The notes under the pieces were generated by a model. That model saw only the letters and a list, made by a program, of their open reading frames with translations. It did not search any database and was not told the DNA's origin. This document shows, in pieces, positions 4,821 through 7,506 of a DNA stretch of 7,506 nucleotides. The stretch's first letter is position 1. The number at the start of each line of letters is the position of its first letter. Origin of the DNA: an uncultured Ruminococcus sp. (GTDB lineage: Bacteria > Bacillota > Clostridia > Oscillospirales > Acutalibacteraceae); the NCBI GenBank assembly GCA_902766585.1, contig CACXDV010000182.1, positions 1 through 7,506 of the forward strand, read 5' to 3'. The position numbers and the translations under genes were made by a program.

Positions 4821-7506
4821 ATTCAGTAAGATACTTTGTCGGACGTACCAAGATCTCGTCAAATACAATATCTGATGAAACGCTGTGCTTTGCAAAATAC
4901 AAAGCCTTAAGTGCAGAGGAATAAAGCTCCTCATATGACCTTCCCGATTCAGGATACATACTTATACCTATCTTTGCATAAAGATTAAGGTCGTTTCCGT
5001 CACTTTCGTAACGGTTCTTTATGATAGAGCAGATCTGTGTTGCCTTTTCGATCATCTTATTCTTGCTGCTCATGCCCTTCATAAATACCACAAACTGAGC
5101 ACCGCTCATTCTTCCTATGATATCGCTGTCACGGAAAAGCTCGCGCACATTCGCCGCCGTTTCCTTTAAAACTGCATTGGAGAATAGCTTGCCAAGCTTT
5201 TCCTCCATTGATTCAAAGCCACATATCTCGGTAATAAGAAGTGAATGTATTCCCGATGCGCCCTCGTCATAAAGGTAGTTCTTGATTTTATTTTCCGTCG
5301 CGGAGCAGTTGTAAAGATTGGTAATGAAATCTGTTCTGTCCTTTCTCAGATCCTCCTCGACCGAATGTTCACCGGATACATCAGCGCATACCGCCATAAT
5401 CTTTGCAGGAACGCCCGCTGCATTCCTTACAGATACAAAATGTACCCTGTTCCATACATACTCGTCATTTCTCTTATTGTATATCCTGATAAGACATTCG
5501 CTGTCTGCTCCATCAGAACGCGCAAAGTTTATCTTCTCAAGGAATTTCTTTATATCATCAGGATGAACCAGCATTACGCTCCTGATATTCTTCACGAAAT
5601 CATACATAGCAGGCATATAGCCATACATCTTTTCAAATGAACCTGAGAACTTTACCGTATCAATCCGCGGTATCCATTCAAAGATGAAGGAGCGTGTCTG
5701 CTCAAGTATCTCGTCATAAAGCTTGTCATTGAGAACAAGCGCGGTCTTTTCGGCTCCAAGCATCGGAACCTCTGTATCAGACTCCGTTGATGCTTTTATC
5801 ACTTCACGGAATGTTTCATTATCTATCATATCACTGCTGTGTATACCGAATATAACATCAGTCTTTTGTCTGAGCTGATGAATGACCTCCTCATCTGCAT
5901 TCATGGGCATATAAGTCTTGATGCCCAGACGTGTGAAGCAGTCAATAAGATATACAAGTATCTCGATAGGTATCAGCCCATCGCGGATATCGTCCAGAAA
6001 ATCATTTGCAAAGGTAACCCTGTTGAACATATGACCTGTGAAGCATTTGATATTCACGCTGTCAAGCCCGACATTATAAACGCCGATCTCAAAGCCGTGA
6101 CGCTTAAAGGAGCCGACAAGCTCCGTCACCTTGTGCATATCCATATCCTTAAGCATATCCTGAGTGATATTGATGCATATATCGGAGCATTTTACCGGAT
6201 AATACGATATCATTTCATCAAGCGCCTTGATAACGATATCGCTGTCTGAACCCTTGAACATGGTCATTATGGATATGCCCGGCATCTTAAGGCCGTCCTG
6301 TTCCATAGTATATATTGCAGCAAATATCCTTCTCAGGCTGTTAAGACTGAATGCGGTTATATTTCCCGAATGATAAAGCGCAGCATATATCTCATCAAAA
6401 TCAAAATTCTTTCCGTATTCCGGTGAGCTTTCGACTATCTCATATGAGATGACCTTTTCGCTCATAGAATCAATTATCGGATCGAAATAGCTTTCAAAGC
6501 GGATATCGTTCTTATTTGTTTCCTCAAGCTTATCCTCTTCATAGACCTTGATATCCCAGCTCGTTCTCATGTTCTCGTTATAGAAGAGGTACATATTCTT
6601 TCCGTTGATCTTTGCGATATCAACAGCCTTTGACGCATTAAAGAAAAGCTGTTCAAAATTGCCCCCTGTTGCGGGATATGTCGAAACGCCGATGCAGGCT
6701 GATATCTCCGGATAGGTCTTGTCATCAAAGGAATAGGATTTATGAAGCGCACGGAATATCTTATCGACCACCGCAAGATTCTCCTCCTTGCCCGGACGGT
6801 CCTTGAGAAATACTACGAAATTATCATCCTCAACTCTGCCTATGATATTGCTCTCGGTAAACTGATCCCTGAGAACATTTGCGATATCCTTCAGTATCTC
6901 ATTTCCGAAGCGGTATCCTGTCTGACGGTTTATGGTATGGAAACCGTCAATATCTATAAGCATGAACAGATGCTTTCCGTTCTTTCCCGTATGCTCAAGA
7001 TAATCGTCTATCTCACTCTTTAAGCCGTAGAAATTCCAAAGTCCCGTCACTGTATCGCGGTTCTCGCTCATAGCCTCGGAATCATCAAAGCTTTCGCCGT
7101 AATTAAGCCTCTGTATGCTGAGAAAGACCTTTATTATTTCATCATTTTTCATAACGGGTACTGCCGTACAGCGAACCACCGTGAAAATATTCCCGTCGAG
7201 CTTCATCGGAAATTCCATCACAGCCCTGTCCTGATCGTTCATAATGTCATTTTTCAGACTGTCAAGACGGAAGGTACGGGTAACTCTGCTTCTGTATTCA
7301 TCAGGGCAAAGACCTGCAAAGAGCGTCATTGCCTCGGAATAATTCTTCGGATAATAGCCAAGTATAAGCTTGAAGCTTCCCTTATGCTCCTCGGCTATAT
7401 CCTTCTCTAAATCGAATTCAAATACAAAGTCGGAAACCTTATTAAGTATCTCGCTGTCACGCCTTCTTGACTCCATGATAGCAAGCTTCTGACTTTCAAT
7501 AGTGCG
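4819..7506 (-). CDS. PAS-GGDEF-EAL-PAS-GGDEF protein with degenerate catalytic motifs, 5' partial
   Basis: The frame is open to the right edge. The first ATG inside (7476) has no ribosome binding site, and ten in-frame codons precede it, so the start lies outside; residues here are numbered from that ATG (885 residues). Order: PAS-like (about 8-125); GGDEF 1 (about 138-300), which keeps LIDIDGF (173-179) but has EDDNF (216-220) for the signature; EAL-like (about 323-563), with EIV (346-348) for EAL, YNVG (467-470) for DDFG, T488 and A490 where Lys and Asp are expected, and MNADEE where EGVE is expected; PAS 2 (about 588-700, with HPDD at 638-641); GGDEF 2 (about 712-870), with EIC (750-752) for the DxD region and SGAQF (791-795) for the signature. 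The inhibitory-site RxxD motif survives before GGDEF 2 as RDSD (782-785), five residues ahead of the signature; at GGDEF 1 it is TESN. Cyclic-di-GMP synthesis or cleavage is therefore unlikely; a receptor or scaffold role is more plausible. No membrane span is visible. Domain limits are approximate. Confidence 0.88.
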   Translation of the reverse strand, partial: RTIESQKLAIMESRRRDSEILNKVSDFVFEFDLEKDIAEEHKGSFKLILGYYPKNYSEAMTLFAGLCPDEYRSRVTRTFRLDSLKNDIMNDQDRAVMEFPMKLDGNIFTVVRCTAVPVMKNDEIIKVFLSIQRLNYGESFDDSEAMSENRDTVTGLWNFYGLKSEIDDYLEHTGKNGKHLFMLIDIDGFHTINRQTGYRFGNEILKDIANVLRDQFTESNIIGRVEDDNFVVFLKDRPGKEENLAVVDKIFRALHKSYSFDDKTYPEISACIGVSTYPATGGNFEQLFFNASKAVDIAKINGKNMYLFYNENMRTSWDIKVYEEDKLEETNKNDIRFESYFDPIIDSMSEKVISYEIVESSPEYGKNFDFDEIYAALYHSGNITAFSLNSLRRIFAAIYTMEQDGLKMPGISIMTMFKGSDSDIVIKALDEMISYYPVKCSDICINITQDMLKDMDMHKVTELVGSFKRHGFEIGVYNVGLDSVNIKCFTGHMFNRVTFANDFLDDIRDGLIPIEILVYLIDCFTRLGIKTYMPMNADEEVIHQLRQKTDVIFGIHSSDMIDNETFREVIKASTESDTEVPMLGAEKTALVLNDKLYDEILEQTRSFIFEWIPRIDTVKFSGSFEKMYGYMPAMYDFVKNIRSVMLVHPDDIKKFLEKINFARSDGADSECLIRIYNKRNDEYVWNRVHFVSVRNAAGVPAKIMAVCADVSGEHSVEEDLRKDRTDFITNLYNCSATENKIKNYLYDEGASGIHSLLITEICGFESMEEKLGKLFSNAVLKETAANVRELFRDSDIIGRMSGAQFVVFMKGMSSKNKMIEKATQICSIIKNRYESDGNDLNLYAKIGISMYPESGRSYEELYSSALKALYFAKHSVSSDIVFDEILVRPTKYLTE

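Noticed and set aside
5245..6249. Several plus-strand open frames of 80-136 codons
   Set aside because: They are antisense to continuous PAS and EAL coding sequence, have no upstream ribosome binding site or promoter, and contain no known motif.
1..7506. Mobile element, prophage, CRISPR or defence island
   Set aside because: No transposase, integrase, spaced repeats, terminal inverted repeats or defence-type genes are seen; gene style and base composition are uniform across the window.

Overview
The window looks like a chromosomal segment of a low-to-moderate GC Firmicute of the class Clostridia, probably a Ruminococcus-like gut or rumen bacterium. This placement is inferred from strong AAGGAGG-type ribosome binding sites, SigA-type promoters with extended -10 boxes, the sequence style of S20, and a PAS/GGDEF/EAL multidomain protein beside a YfhO-family protein. 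I see no insertion sequence, prophage gene, CRISPR array, tRNA or rRNA.

Layout. The left end (1-1191) is a minus-strand operon. A promoter at 1163-1191 drives a GT2-family polyprenyl-phosphate glycosyltransferase (164-1132). It is followed 14 bases later by the N-terminal piece of an M20-family (Sapep/PepV-like) dipeptidase that leaves the window at base 1. Next comes a separate minus-strand unit for a 49-residue single-span membrane protein (1322-1471), with a perfect consensus promoter and its own terminator. Upstream of that is monocistronic rpsT (ribosomal protein S20, 1641-1901), again with its own promoter and terminator. A divergent intergenic region (1902-2124) carries the rpsT promoter on the minus strand and the promoter of a plus-strand gene for an 883-residue YfhO-family (GT-C fold) membrane protein (2125-4776). 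That gene meets a minus-strand gene at a shared bidirectional terminator. The minus-strand gene (4819 to the right edge) encodes a PAS-GGDEF-EAL-PAS-GGDEF protein whose enzymatic motifs are all degenerate. It is open at its 5' end, so its true start lies outside the window.

How the genes may work together. A CsbB/GtrB-like glycosyltransferase loads a sugar onto undecaprenyl phosphate at the cytoplasmic face. A YfhO-type GT-C protein can transfer such a sugar to an envelope polymer outside; CsbB and YfhO form such a pair in Bacillus subtilis lipoteichoic acid glycosylation. Both parts are here, 1 kb apart and divergent, but no GtcA-like flippase is visible. That they form one pathway is inference. 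The degenerate GGDEF/EAL protein keeps an RxxD inhibitory-site motif ahead of its second GGDEF remnant, so it is better read as a possible cyclic-di-GMP receptor or scaffold than as an enzyme.
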